Assembly: GCA_016840855.1 (NCBI GenBank)
Contig: JAEORO010000050.1
Span: forward strand, 1 to 39,982
Direction: 5' to 3'
DNA: 39,982 nucleotides
Origin: Candidatus Thorarchaeota archaeon
GTDB lineage: Archaea; Asgardarchaeota; Thorarchaeia; Thorarchaeales; Thorarchaeaceae
The notes under the pieces are model-generated. The model did no database searches, was not told where the DNA came from, and worked only from the letters and a program-made list of their open reading frames with translations. A program made the translations under genes and the position numbers. Below are positions 32,157 to 39,890 of this stretch, piece after piece (within the stretch, counting starts at the first letter, position 1; the number at the start of each line of letters is the position of its first letter).

Positions 32157-33803
32157 TTAGGTCATGTAGATTAACCAGTGTCGCCAACTAACTGTGATAT
32201 CAAGAACGATACCACCTACATTGGGTTTCGAAACTGCAACAGTACTGCTCTGCCAAAGTGGTACTACTGAGCATTCCTCAGCTTGAAGTTGCTGGAGGTC
32301 AAGGTAGGCTGCTTCTCTAGCAGCATCTGTTGTTGCACTCCTTCCATCTAGCCATAGGTTATATTGAGCAATTCCGCCAGCTGGGTATGTATCATTATAA
32401 CCTAGATTCAGCCAGCTAGCAAACGGAAGGAATTCGTAGTTGTCTGGATCTATGAAGTCTGGATACCAGCCATAGATGAAGACGGGCATTGAACCTTCGT
32501 TCCTAGCAAGTCGGAATGTTGGCCATTCCAGTCCGTTGAGGTTAACTGTAATGACTCCACTTGCCTCCCAATCCGCCTTGTAAACCTGCGCCTGTTCAAG
32601 ACTCTGTGGATAGTGTCCAGAACTCTCATAATAGAGTTCTAGCACGAGTGGGTGTGTTGCATTGTAGCCATAAGGTGCAAGCATTGATTGAGTGTAGGTG
32701 TAGTTAGCTCTTCCATAAACATCGAATGTTGGACTGTGATATGCCATTCCTTCAGGAATCATGCTATACAATTCATCAAATGTTCCAAGGAAGACTGATT
32801 CAACAACATGTGACCTGTTTAAGGCCGCAGTAATTCCTCTTCTGATATCAGTAACGTTGTAGGGATAGATATCTTGCTGGAAACAGAGATATTGTATCTG
32901 TGCTCCGACACCTTCCCAAACCTTCACAGCAGTATTCTCTTTGAACGCAGCAATCTGCGTCGCAGTTAGTTGACGATAGGCAATATCAATCTCACCTGAG
33001 GTCATCGCTGCTGCTAAGGCAGAGTCGGATGCATACATTTTGATTACAATTGTGTTGGTCTTTGGATAACCCGCTGCAGCATCCCAATAATTAGGATTCT
33101 TCACAAGTCTGATCTCTTCGTCACTTCCACCAACACGAGTCCAACTTTCTAGCAGATATGGTCCTAATGCGCAAGGAGTGAGTGGATCGCCATCGGTGTT
33201 GTATGTGACAAGTTCATCCAAAGGTGCGATAGCTCTATCGACCATGTATGATGCTTGACACGCCATTAGTTGCAGGAAGGGTGCGAATGGAATTTGTAGG
33301 TAGAATCTCACGACAAACTCACTCACGATTGTGACATTATCAATGATTCCGCCATCTCCTGCATATCCCATGTTAAGCTGTGGTCCATCAAGCTCCCACA
33401 GACCATTACCTGTTAGGTTACAGTTCCTATCAAAGGTGTATTTTACATCTGTAGCATTGAATTCTCTACCATCAGGGAATAAGACACCTTCACGTAGTGT
33501 GAAGTCCCATATTGTGCCGCCAGCAGTAGATTCCCACGACGTAGCCAACGCAGGCGTTATATCCTCAGCACTGGCTTCTGAACCGGGTTCTATATCCACC
33601 AAGCCTGAGCTCAGTGACATGATCATCTCCCAACCAAAGTAGTCGTATGACTGGGCCATATCGAGACTAGACTCCACCGAGTCAGTTGTGCCGACTATGA
33701 TCAAATCTGCAAAAGGTGGTGGAGCAAGAAAGATCATATACCCAGCAACACCGCCTACAATGACTATGATGAGCACTATAGCGATGATTTGGTTTCTTTC
33801 CAA
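32157..33803 (-). CDS. Peptide/oligopeptide solute-binding protein, family 5 (second system)
   Basis: A complete 548-residue extracytoplasmic binding protein, and the first gene of the second importer operon. It begins MERNQIIAIVLIIVIVGG, a single N-terminal membrane anchor without a lipobox, nearly the same start as the binding protein at the left edge. Family features are WDFTLREGVLFPDGREF (about 98-114), a KNPNYWD segment and a late YPDFIDPDNYEF. The start is TTG 33803 with GAGGAGGT 9 nt upstream. A strong TATA box at 33879-33886 and a dyad beyond it suggest regulated expression. Ligand not readable. Confidence 0.95.
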   Translation of the reverse strand: MERNQIIAIVLIIVIVGGVAGYMIFLAPPPFADLIIVGTTDSVESSLDMAQSYDYFGWEMIMSLSSGLVDIEPGSEASAEDITPALATSWESTAGGTIWDFTLREGVLFPDGREFNATDVKYTFDRNCNLTGNGLWELDGPQLNMGYAGDGGIIDNVTIVSEFVVRFYLQIPFAPFLQLMACQASYMVDRAIAPLDELVTYNTDGDPLTPCALGPYLLESWTRVGGSDEEIRLVKNPNYWDAAAGYPKTNTIVIKMYASDSALAAAMTSGEIDIAYRQLTATQIAAFKENTAVKVWEGVGAQIQYLCFQQDIYPYNVTDIRRGITAALNRSHVVESVFLGTFDELYSMIPEGMAYHSPTFDVYGRANYTYTQSMLAPYGYNATHPLVLELYYESSGHYPQSLEQAQVYKADWEASGVITVNLNGLEWPTFRLARNEGSMPVFIYGWYPDFIDPDNYEFLPFASWLNLGYNDTYPAGGIAQYNLWLDGRSATTDAAREAAYLDLQQLQAEECSVVPLWQSSTVAVSKPNVGGIVLDITVSWRHWLIYMT

Positions 33804-33878
33804 GTGTTATATACCTCCTCTTATACCGTGCGATAATTATCTACAACGGAAGAAGTATTTCTCAGTTACACACTTGTC

Positions 33879-33886
33879 TATATAAA
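33879..33886 (-). promoter_or_regulatory. TATA box of the second peptide importer operon
   Basis: Minus-strand TTTATATA, the best TATA match in the window. It predicts transcription starting near 33858, with a leader of about 55 nt that contains the GAGGAGGT site. Confidence 0.55.
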
Positions 33887-33905
33887 GGAACACCTCTGCG
33901 TACAA

Positions 33906-33927
33906 CATGTGAGCTGTCGTACACATG
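33906..33927. promoter_or_regulatory. Inverted repeat upstream of the TATA box (candidate regulator site)
   Basis: CATGTG (33906-33911) and CACATG (33922-33927) are perfect arms with a 10-nt spacer, starting 20 bp upstream of the TATA box. The position suits an activator such as an Lrp-type protein. No similar sequence was seen near the first importer's binding-protein gene. Confidence 0.35.
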
Positions 33928-33986
33928 CAAACAGATCTTGTTGAGGTTTTTGTGAAAATCTCTTATACCCAATAATGTAACAAGGA

Positions 33987-34220
33987 CTAGTCTATTTGGT
34001 CTTCCTCTATCATAATGGGTGGATTTTTTCTGATAAAATAGAGCGCATAGAACAATGATGCAAAAGCAACAGAGAAGGCTGCAGAAACTATGATAATGAG
34101 GTCAACTAGACCTAGAATCAAGATGAATCCAAGAGCGATATAGAGGAGCACATTCATCCAGAGTAGTCGTTTATAGTGATTTCTGTCATATTCATCATAG
34201 ACGAGAATGACATCACCCAT
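33987..34220 (-). CDS. Small two-TM protein (hypothetical)
   Basis: A 77-residue protein with a charged N-terminus (residues 1-19), two hydrophobic helices (about 20-41 and 43-64) and an acidic C-terminal tail (EEDQID). ATG 34220 is preceded by GGGAG with 7 nt of spacing, which supports translation. It is on the same strand as, and 117 nt downstream of, the gene at 34337. No family recognised and no clear functional partner nearby. Confidence 0.62.
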   Translation of the reverse strand: MGDVILVYDEYDRNHYKRLLWMNVLLYIALGFILILGLVDLIIIVSAAFSVAFASLFYALYFIRKNPPIMIEEDQID

Positions 34221-34336
34221 CTCGATTCTCCCAATCTCTAATTTGACTCAAACCTATATCAACTATCTGATTACTTGAGATGCTGATGAATTACTTCGAT
34301 TTATTCTGTTGCTAACTCTGTGTCTTTTTTTGATAA

Positions 34337-34756
34337 CTAAAACTCTAGAATCTCTCTGACTTTCTTCTCAAGATCGCTTGGTGACACTATTATTGCAAAC
34401 TCTGCAGCCTCGCCTAGTAGTTCTTTTGCTTCTTCTTTGTATTCGCTGGGGACGACTACAAGGACTGGAATGTTGTATGCCTTTGCAGGATAGAGCAAAT
34501 CTATTGGTCGAAATCCTCTATGAATATCAACTCCCATAGTAATCGTTTTTGTAGATTTATCTTCACACTCTCTCAAAGGGGGTAGCAGCTTATGCAAATA
34601 TCCGATAATTAGATCTACATCGCCGGGCTCAATATGAGACGCGTTCTTTCCATGTCCATCCCATTCATTCGCTAATGGAAGTGTACAAAATCCACTGGCA
34701 ACGATTTTCGTTAATAATTGTGAATCAGTTCCTTCAAAATATCCAACTATTTTCAT
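34337..34756 (-). CDS. Hypothetical cytoplasmic alpha/beta protein
   Basis: A 139-residue protein, well supported by GGAGG 7 nt before ATG 34756. Alternating strands and helices (KIVGYFEG, DVDLIIGYL, ITMGVDIHRG, IPVLVVVPSEYKEEAKELL, FAIIVSPSDLEKKV) suggest a small Rossmann-like fold. A conserved-looking segment EWDGHGK (31-37) and a C23/C63 pair could be functional, but I do not recognise the family. There is no signal peptide. The upstream region 34757-35126 is noncoding, so it probably has its own promoter. Confidence 0.68.
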   Translation of the reverse strand: MKIVGYFEGTDSQLLTKIVASGFCTLPLANEWDGHGKNASHIEPGDVDLIIGYLHKLLPPLRECEDKSTKTITMGVDIHRGFRPIDLLYPAKAYNIPVLVVVPSEYKEEAKELLGEAAEFAIIVSPSDLEKKVREILEF

Positions 34757-35126
34757 CTCTTAACCTCCTATAGCTATAGTGCTTTTATGACTAATAATCC
34801 TTCTATCTGGGATTAATTTTACCTCATGTTTTTATGATGATAACTAATAGTTTCAATATTCTGCGTAAAATCCTGAGGTATGCCTTAGTAAATTTTGCAG
34901 TCATATACACACAAACAATGCGTAAATATAAACTAATAGCAAATATTTCTGTGCGTGGAGCTCTGATTGTCACAACAAAGCAGGTGCTTTGCGAAGGGTT
35001 GCATGCACACTTTCTTCTATTTATGATTGAAAAGTAAAGAGAATATGAGGAGCCTCAAGGCAAGGCTCCATCAGAATCATTGGATTACTCGATTAGCTCG
35101 AAATCCTCTTTCGCTGGGATCTACGG
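34757..35126. other. Noncoding region with hairpin near the right end
   Basis: A 370-nt stretch without a supported gene. A 67-codon plus-strand frame (34834-35037) has no ribosome site and no convincing composition. The right end contains the hairpin terminator of the ABC-2 operon. The left end contains the GGAGG site of the gene at 34337. Nothing else was recognised. Confidence 0.5.
35033..35069 (-). terminator. Hairpin terminator of the ABC-2 operon
   Basis: GGAGCCT (35049-35055) and AGGCTCC (35063-35069) are perfect arms with a 7-nt loop. On the minus strand they are followed by a T-rich tract (TCTCTTTACTTTTC). The hairpin lies 57 nt after the stop of the gene at 35127. Confidence 0.5.
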
Positions 35127-35639
35127 TCATTGAGTACCTCTGTTTTTCCAATCAAGTGCTCGTTTTATGAATGACCATGGCATCACAAATAGGATTCCCA
35201 CAACCACTATCGTAAATCCAGGAAAAAGGATACCACTGCTTGGCTTTATTTTATTAACACCTATTTCAATGCCGATTGTTTCTCCCTCAGATGGTGTGAC
35301 TAACACTCCATACCACCCGGGTATCCACACAAGTAATACACCTTCATAAGAAGTTATATTTTCTAACGCAAAAAGTACCCTGCACCCCTCCATGGACCCG
35401 TTTTGCTGAATCATCTTGATCACATCATCAAAGCTCAGGATATACAATGAGAATGGGATTTGACCATGTGATTCGACCTCTAGGAATATATCACCCGAGG
35501 CTCTGACAATGAGTCCTGCATATTCTCCAAAGCTCACATCAGGTCCCGTTCCATAACGAACAGCTCCTATAAAAGATGCAAGAATGAGTGTTGTTCCAAT
35601 CATCACTATAGATAGACCCAGACGTTTCTGAATTTGCAT
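35127..35639 (-). CDS. Two-TM membrane protein of the ABC-2 operon (hypothetical)
   Basis: A 170-residue protein with a helix near each end (about residues 9-27 and 137-157) and an extracytoplasmic domain of about 105 residues rich in beta-forming residues. The C-terminal tail is basic (KRALDWKNRG). Its ATG shares one base with the stop of the permease gene (TAATG), so the genes are translationally coupled. No family recognised. By position it is probably a third component of the ABC-2 transporter, for example a substrate-binding or membrane-fusion-like subunit; this is inference. Confidence 0.75.
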   Translation of the reverse strand: MQIQKRLGLSIVMIGTTLILASFIGAVRYGTGPDVSFGEYAGLIVRASGDIFLEVESHGQIPFSLYILSFDDVIKMIQQNGSMEGCRVLFALENITSYEGVLLVWIPGWYGVLVTPSEGETIGIEIGVNKIKPSSGILFPGFTIVVVGILFVMPWSFIKRALDWKNRGTQ

Positions 35640-36448
35640 TATACATCTACCTCCTCAAAGACAAAAACACTCACAACTAACAGGATCAGACCTAGAAGCA
35701 GGCTGCCCAATAGACCTGCAAACATGTCCAGTGAGGTCACCAACTCCCCTGCTCCGTTCAGGTATCTGGCAATGAGCTGAACAGGATTGAGAATTCCATC
35801 AGTCAATCTGAATTCAGCACTGGTTGATGATATGAACAAGACTGCAATCCAAATACCAATACCTCCTACAGAGGAGATTCCAACGCGTTTTGATGCAACA
35901 GCCAATAAAATCGCACTGGAGGTGATGGACAGACAGACGGCCAAAAAAGCGATGACAAACAGTATTAATTCAATGACTGGTATGCGACCGAGATAGAATG
36001 CACCGATGGAAATGACTGCTGTTAAAAAGAATGATGAAGCTAACAGAATAACAATGATCGCAGCTTTTGTTACTAAGAGTGTTTTCCTAGAAATAGGATA
36101 GGAGATTAGTGTTTCTAATAATCCATTCTCAAAACTAGCTGCAAGACTAAAAGAGATCAACAATGGTATAGCAAATGCCACTGTATAAGTCGCCATAGTC
36201 ATAATTATCATGAGCGCATTCGATGCCTCTCTCTGGGCCAACTCCAAGTAGTAATTCGATAGTATTGTCCCGTTGAACCCGGACCCTGGTATTATTGAAA
36301 TGTATGGGTCGAACATCTGAGCTCCAAGACATATCCCAACAGAGAGGAAAACAAAGACTGAAACAATAGTTTCTGGTGTCGGAAATGAGAATGATATTCC
36401 CCAGTCAAGAGATGCAATGGCCTGTAGGTTTGGCTTTTCATTTTTCAT
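35639..36448 (-). CDS. ABC-2 type transporter permease
   Basis: A 269-residue membrane subunit with six helices and an external loop after helix 1 (GSGFNGTILSNYYLELAQRE), the typical ABC-2 layout. The frame is open for 34 codons upstream, but ATG 36448 is chosen. It lies inside the last codons of the ATPase gene (11-nt overlap), with GGGAG upstream, and avoids an atypical basic extension. The sequence SFENGLLETLISYPISRKTLLVTK between helices 2 and 3 matches ABC-2 permeases. It moves its substrate with the adjacent ATPase; whether the substrate is a protein, lipid or drug is unknown. Confidence 0.88.
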   Translation of the reverse strand: MKNEKPNLQAIASLDWGISFSFPTPETIVSVFVFLSVGICLGAQMFDPYISIIPGSGFNGTILSNYYLELAQREASNALMIIMTMATYTVAFAIPLLISFSLAASFENGLLETLISYPISRKTLLVTKAAIIVILLASSFFLTAVISIGAFYLGRIPVIELILFVIAFLAVCLSITSSAILLAVASKRVGISSVGGIGIWIAVLFISSTSAEFRLTDGILNPVQLIARYLNGAGELVTSLDMFAGLLGSLLLGLILLVVSVFVFEEVDV

Positions 36449-37361
36449 CTCTAACCAACTCCCTGAAGGCATCCTCCAAAGTGTCCGCACGCTCAATCGC
36501 ATACACCTGAACTCCCAAGCGTTTTGCAGATTTTCGCACCATTGTTTCAACCTCTGAGATGTTCTCTGTATCGATTCTGATTGTAATTATGTTAGCTCCT
36601 GAGATTTGGCTATTAAGAACGCCACTCACTTGCCGCACCGTGGTGATTAATCTCTTAGGATCAGAAGTGAGGATTCTGAATCTCTTTGCGGTGTACCTCT
36701 GGACTGTTTCGTGGACACCACCTGCTTCAATCACTCTTCCTTCTCTTAGAATTGCGACGCCGTGGCATACCCTCTCAATGTCAGAGAGTATATGAGAGGC
36801 TATAACAAATGAGACATCGGTTTCATTATGAATGTCCAAAATCATTCTAGAAACGGCATCACGACCATCCACATCGAGGTTAGAGGATGGCTCATCCAAG
36901 AACACAAGCTCGGGATTTCCAACAAGTGATTGTGCAACTCCTAACCGCTGTAGCATTCCAGCTGAAAGCGTTTTGATTCGTCTGTCACTAGCATCAGAGA
37001 GATTGACCATAGAAAGTACTCTCTCAGTGTTCCCCCGTATATTATATAGTCGTTCAACCCTGCTCAAATATGCTTGGACAGTCATTTGACTCGGATATGA
37101 TGGTCTTTCATGGAGAACACCTACACTCTGCCGAATTTTGAGGGAATCGTGTTGTATATCATGTCCTAACACCTCTCCACTTCCACCATCAAGTTTTACC
37201 AGACCTAGAAGTACTTTTAAAAAAGTGGTCTTTCCCGCTCCATTCGGGCCTATAATTCCAAAAATCCCGCGGTCAATCTTCAAACTGACCCCATCAAGTG
37301 CTCTAATAGTACCATAATTTTTAGTCATCTCTGAAACCAAAATGATATGCTTTTCGTTCAT
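36438..37361 (-). CDS. ABC-2 type transporter ATPase
   Basis: A 307-residue ATPase, the first gene of a three-gene operon. Walker A is GPNGAGKT (about 38-45), the signature is LSAGMLQR, Walker B is LVFLDEPSSNLD and the switch is ASH. The Q-loop region reads VLHERPSYP; a conserved glutamine is not evident there and a histidine-glutamate pair takes its place, as in some exporter ATPases of this class. A C-terminal regulatory domain of about 80 residues follows. A GAAGGG site lies just before ATG 37361. Its stop overlaps the permease start. Confidence 0.92.
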   Translation of the reverse strand: MNEKHIILVSEMTKNYGTIRALDGVSLKIDRGIFGIIGPNGAGKTTFLKVLLGLVKLDGGSGEVLGHDIQHDSLKIRQSVGVLHERPSYPSQMTVQAYLSRVERLYNIRGNTERVLSMVNLSDASDRRIKTLSAGMLQRLGVAQSLVGNPELVFLDEPSSNLDVDGRDAVSRMILDIHNETDVSFVIASHILSDIERVCHGVAILREGRVIEAGGVHETVQRYTAKRFRILTSDPKRLITTVRQVSGVLNSQISGANIITIRIDTENISEVETMVRKSAKRLGVQVYAIERADTLEDAFRELVRDEK

Positions 37362-37452
37362 AGCCCTTCATCCACAATCAGTATTGATAACATCCAAGTT
37401 GATTATGGTTCTATCTTTGATTCTCTGATGCTACTCTTTAGTTTTGTGGGTT

Positions 37453-37461
37453 AAAAAAAAA
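37453..37461 (-). terminator. Oligo-T terminator of the secreted-protein gene
   Basis: A run of nine T on the minus strand, 19 nt after the stop at 37481, with no stem before it. This is the simple archaeal type of terminator. It separates the secreted-protein gene from the ABC-2 operon. Confidence 0.55.
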
Positions 37462-37480
37462 GAGATTCTATTATTGGTTG

Positions 37481-38095
37481 TTAGTAGTTGTTCCATGCGA
37501 TGCTGCTGACATCTATATATGCAGGATAGCTGCTTGTCGTATGATCTTCGTCTTGACAGACCATTCCACCATTTCCTACAGCGACGAATAATGTAACACC
37601 TATATATCTTACAGTGCTATAATATGTCGAGAAGTAGGCGTGGAATTCACTGGATGAGAAATCAAGGGCTTCATGGACATCTGCACCCCTATGCACATTA
37701 TAGACGTTGATCTCTGCAATGAAAGCCTTACTGGCATCTAAAAGCTTGATGAAGATTTTTACATCTGACCCTGAGAACCATCCTACGTTGTTGATATATC
37801 CCACGAGTGATATATGTGCTTCTACATGCCAACGATAACTGCCTGTTTGACTTTGATAGGCAAATACTTCAGCTCCAGCATCACAACTTAAAGCATAAAT
37901 GTATGCATAGCACTTGCATCTGCCTGTGTATTTATTAGCATCAGAATTCTTGACGCCCCCTATCCCTGTCACCCAATCAAACTCATGAGAATAGGCAGGA
38001 GTATCACTACCACTAACTGCAGCTACTAATCCTATGAGTTGAAAAAGGAGAACCATACTAAATAGGGTTGCGGCTATCTTAATTTTCCGATTCAT
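37481..38095 (-). CDS. Secreted protein with signal peptide (hypothetical)
   Basis: A 204-residue protein. Residues 1-26 form a classical signal peptide (basic MNRKIK, hydrophobic core, AAVSG near the cut). The mature part is rich in tyrosine, serine and glycine with five cysteines: RCKC and SCD near 59-72, and VCQ near 181. Alternating hydrophobic residues suggest a beta-sandwich. GGAGGTG lies 5 nt before ATG 38095. It lies upstream of the ABC-2 operon on the same strand but ends in its own oligo-T terminator. I recognise no family; a surface or exported factor handled by the neighbouring transporter is one possibility. Confidence 0.78.
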   Translation of the reverse strand: MNRKIKIAATLFSMVLLFQLIGLVAAVSGSDTPAYSHEFDWVTGIGGVKNSDANKYTGRCKCYAYIYALSCDAGAEVFAYQSQTGSYRWHVEAHISLVGYINNVGWFSGSDVKIFIKLLDASKAFIAEINVYNVHRGADVHEALDFSSSEFHAYFSTYYSTVRYIGVTLFVAVGNGGMVCQDEDHTTSSYPAYIDVSSIAWNNY

Positions 38096-38691
38096 TGTTT
38101 CACCTCCGAACGTGCGAGCTGGATTGAGCCAAAAACGTTCGAAGTGAATTGCTGCAGGAATATTATGAATGTGTGGAAGCAGAAGAAAACAGAAAAGGAA
38201 TTTTTATGAAGAAATAATAGACAATTGAAAATAAGCGCTTTCATTTGGAGAAAACCGGCATACAAAAGCAGCACATTTAATGACTGATTCTTGTTCGATA
38301 AGGAATTCAAGATGAGATGATGTTTCCCAGTAATCGAGTTAGAAATGCTATGATTAAACGATTTTTAAACTGTCTATACTACAGTAATTAGATTACAATT
38401 TTCTGCTCCCCACAAGAACCTCTGTCTATGAGGAACTTTACGATATCTTTTGACCTAATCTTGAAACAATGGATGCTTCACCAAACGCATCTTTCATATC
38501 GAATTTGAAGCTTGTAATGTTATAGGCGATTAAATACTATTTGATTTATCTGTAGATGAAAAACATGGTCACTGTAATGTGATATACGAATGTTGAATTG
38601 ATCTTTATGAATGAAGGAGTTAATGAATAACTACCTGACTTGATAGTCGTTGATTATTCCCTTGATGCCGTGTTACTCTCACAAATTTACA
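38096..38691. other. Long noncoding region with 5' dyad
   Basis: A 596-nt A+T-rich stretch without a supported gene. CGAACGT (38107-38113) and ACGTTCG (38135-38141) are perfect 7-bp arms just upstream of the GGAGGTG site of the secreted-protein gene, so they can fold in its leader or bind a regulator. TCATAATATTC (minus strand, about 38157-38167) is a plausible TATA box. The rest shows no tRNA-like or repeat structure; it may hold decayed sequence. Confidence 0.5.
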
Positions 38692-39591
38692 TCAGCAAAG
38701 TATAGTGCGATAATTAATCCATAAAATGTTTGGAAAACTATACCAGGAAACGCATGTTATGAACGATAGCTTTGAGATTTCCTCGAATCTACGAAGTTCA
38801 CACAAAATCTTCTTGTAGTCAATCATGGTGACTGGAGAAACCAATACATAAAGAACAGGTTCTATTGCACATCTATAAGTTTCTAAGATTCTATTTTTGA
38901 TTGATTGTGTTTCCAGTTTTATAAGGAACCTTTCTGTTTTAGGTGATTCTCTCAACTGAAGTTTCATTATATATCCTGTATTTATACCTGCACTCGGATT
39001 CCAACTCAATGTGAAGCGAAACAGAGTTCCATTCATAGTCGAAATTATTTTGCGAATTGTTTTTGTAGAGATGCCCGACCGTTTCGCAATATCTGGAACA
39101 GATAAACGTGGATCTTCTGACATCTCTTCAACTACACGCTTTTCGGATTTGGTTAGAATTCTGCTTTGGCCCCTTGAAAACATGAGCGGATAAGGTTTCA
39201 CCATGCTAACAGGACTAAAGCTGCGTATGTAATCTGAAAGGACCGCAGCTCCTTCAACTCCAAGGCAATATGCAATAATGATATACTCCCCCAATCCACT
39301 CCAACATACTTCACTAATCATTGAGTTCGTTCCAATTAGCCTAACGAAATCATCAACCTTTTCTGATCCATCAGTATGGACCTCAATTAAATACGCATCT
39401 GCTTTTGCCATCTCCAGACAGTATTGTATCAGATAATTAGTAATAACACCCGTCTGTTCAAGATTTTGAATGCGAGCCCTTATAGCTGGTGCTGAAATTC
39501 CACAAATCTTAGCTAATCCTCTGTGTGAAATTCTGCAATTCCTACGTAGTTCTTGAAGTATTATTCTATCCTTATTGTCTATTATATTCAA
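38692..39591 (-). CDS. Lrp/AsnC-type regulator with duplicated HTH and ligand domains
   Basis: A 299-residue protein containing two Lrp units in tandem. Residues 1-55 (IDNKDRIILQELRRNCRISH...AIRARIQNLEQTGVI) are a winged helix, and about 62-140 look like a RAM ligand-binding domain. Residues 148-190 (LTKSEKRVVEEMSEDPRLSV...KTIRKIIS) form a second HTH, followed by a more diverged RAM-like part. A single-unit Lrp is about 150 residues. It probably binds DNA as an oligomer and senses an amino acid or related metabolite. TTG 39591 is supported by GGGGAG about 10 nt upstream. It could control nearby peptide importers, but no target site is proven. Confidence 0.85.
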   Translation of the reverse strand: MNIIDNKDRIILQELRRNCRISHRGLAKICGISAPAIRARIQNLEQTGVITNYLIQYCLEMAKADAYLIEVHTDGSEKVDDFVRLIGTNSMISEVCWSGLGEYIIIAYCLGVEGAAVLSDYIRSFSPVSMVKPYPLMFSRGQSRILTKSEKRVVEEMSEDPRLSVPDIAKRSGISTKTIRKIISTMNGTLFRFTLSWNPSAGINTGYIMKLQLRESPKTERFLIKLETQSIKNRILETYRCAIEPVLYVLVSPVTMIDYKKILCELRRFEEISKLSFITCVSWYSFPNILWINYRTILC

Positions 39592-39629
39592 TAACGGAAC
39601 TCTCCCCAGTCCCTAAGTTCCAATTCGTA

Positions 39630-39872
39630 TTAGTTAGGAACTGCCCTTATATGATTTAGGATGAAAGGAGACCTGTACATAAATTCACATTGAGCATGCT
39701 CACAGATGTTGTGAACATAGACGACATGCGTTGGTTCTAGAGCTGAAACGTGCTCATCAAACTCCTTAACTGCGCAGTCTTTCAAAACAGACACAATCCA
39801 GAGCATACTGAGATTTGGTCGCTGTTCCAGAAAAGCTCTCAAGGATTCCCTGCGTTGTTCCCTTCTATCCAT
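39630..39872 (-). CDS. Small hypothetical protein
   Basis: An 80-residue basic-headed protein (MDRREQRRESLRAFLEQRP) with a middle segment of mixed strand/helix character and two cysteines near the end (NICEHAQCEF). No membrane helix or recognised family. It is 18 nt downstream of the partial CxxC-protein gene and 38 nt upstream of the Lrp-type gene, all on one strand, which suggests a short operon. The cysteines and histidine could bind metal. Moderate confidence because the start has only a distant GAGG. Confidence 0.5.
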   Translation of the reverse strand: MDRREQRRESLRAFLEQRPNLSMLWIVSVLKDCAVKEFDEHVSALEPTHVVYVHNICEHAQCEFMYRSPFILNHIRAVPN

Positions 39873-39890
39873 GACTACGCTGTCCTCGAC

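Noticed and set aside
34834..35037. 67-codon plus-strand open frame in the gap
   Set aside because: No ribosome site, no recognisable pattern, and the flanking genes run the other way.
36449..36550. 34-codon extension of the ABC-2 permease
   Set aside because: Lies inside the ATPase gene in another frame; ATG 36448 gives the usual overlap start.
38092..38310. 72-codon minus-strand open frame
   Set aside because: Overlaps the leader, dyad and ribosome site of the secreted-protein gene; its Phe/Leu/Cys-rich composition looks like A+T-rich noncoding DNA.
38692..39591. Fused siroheme decarboxylase (AhbA/AhbB) reading of the duplicated Lrp protein
   Set aside because: Those enzymes also have Lrp-like units, but I see no haem-pathway neighbours and none of the histidine-rich active-site pattern I would expect.
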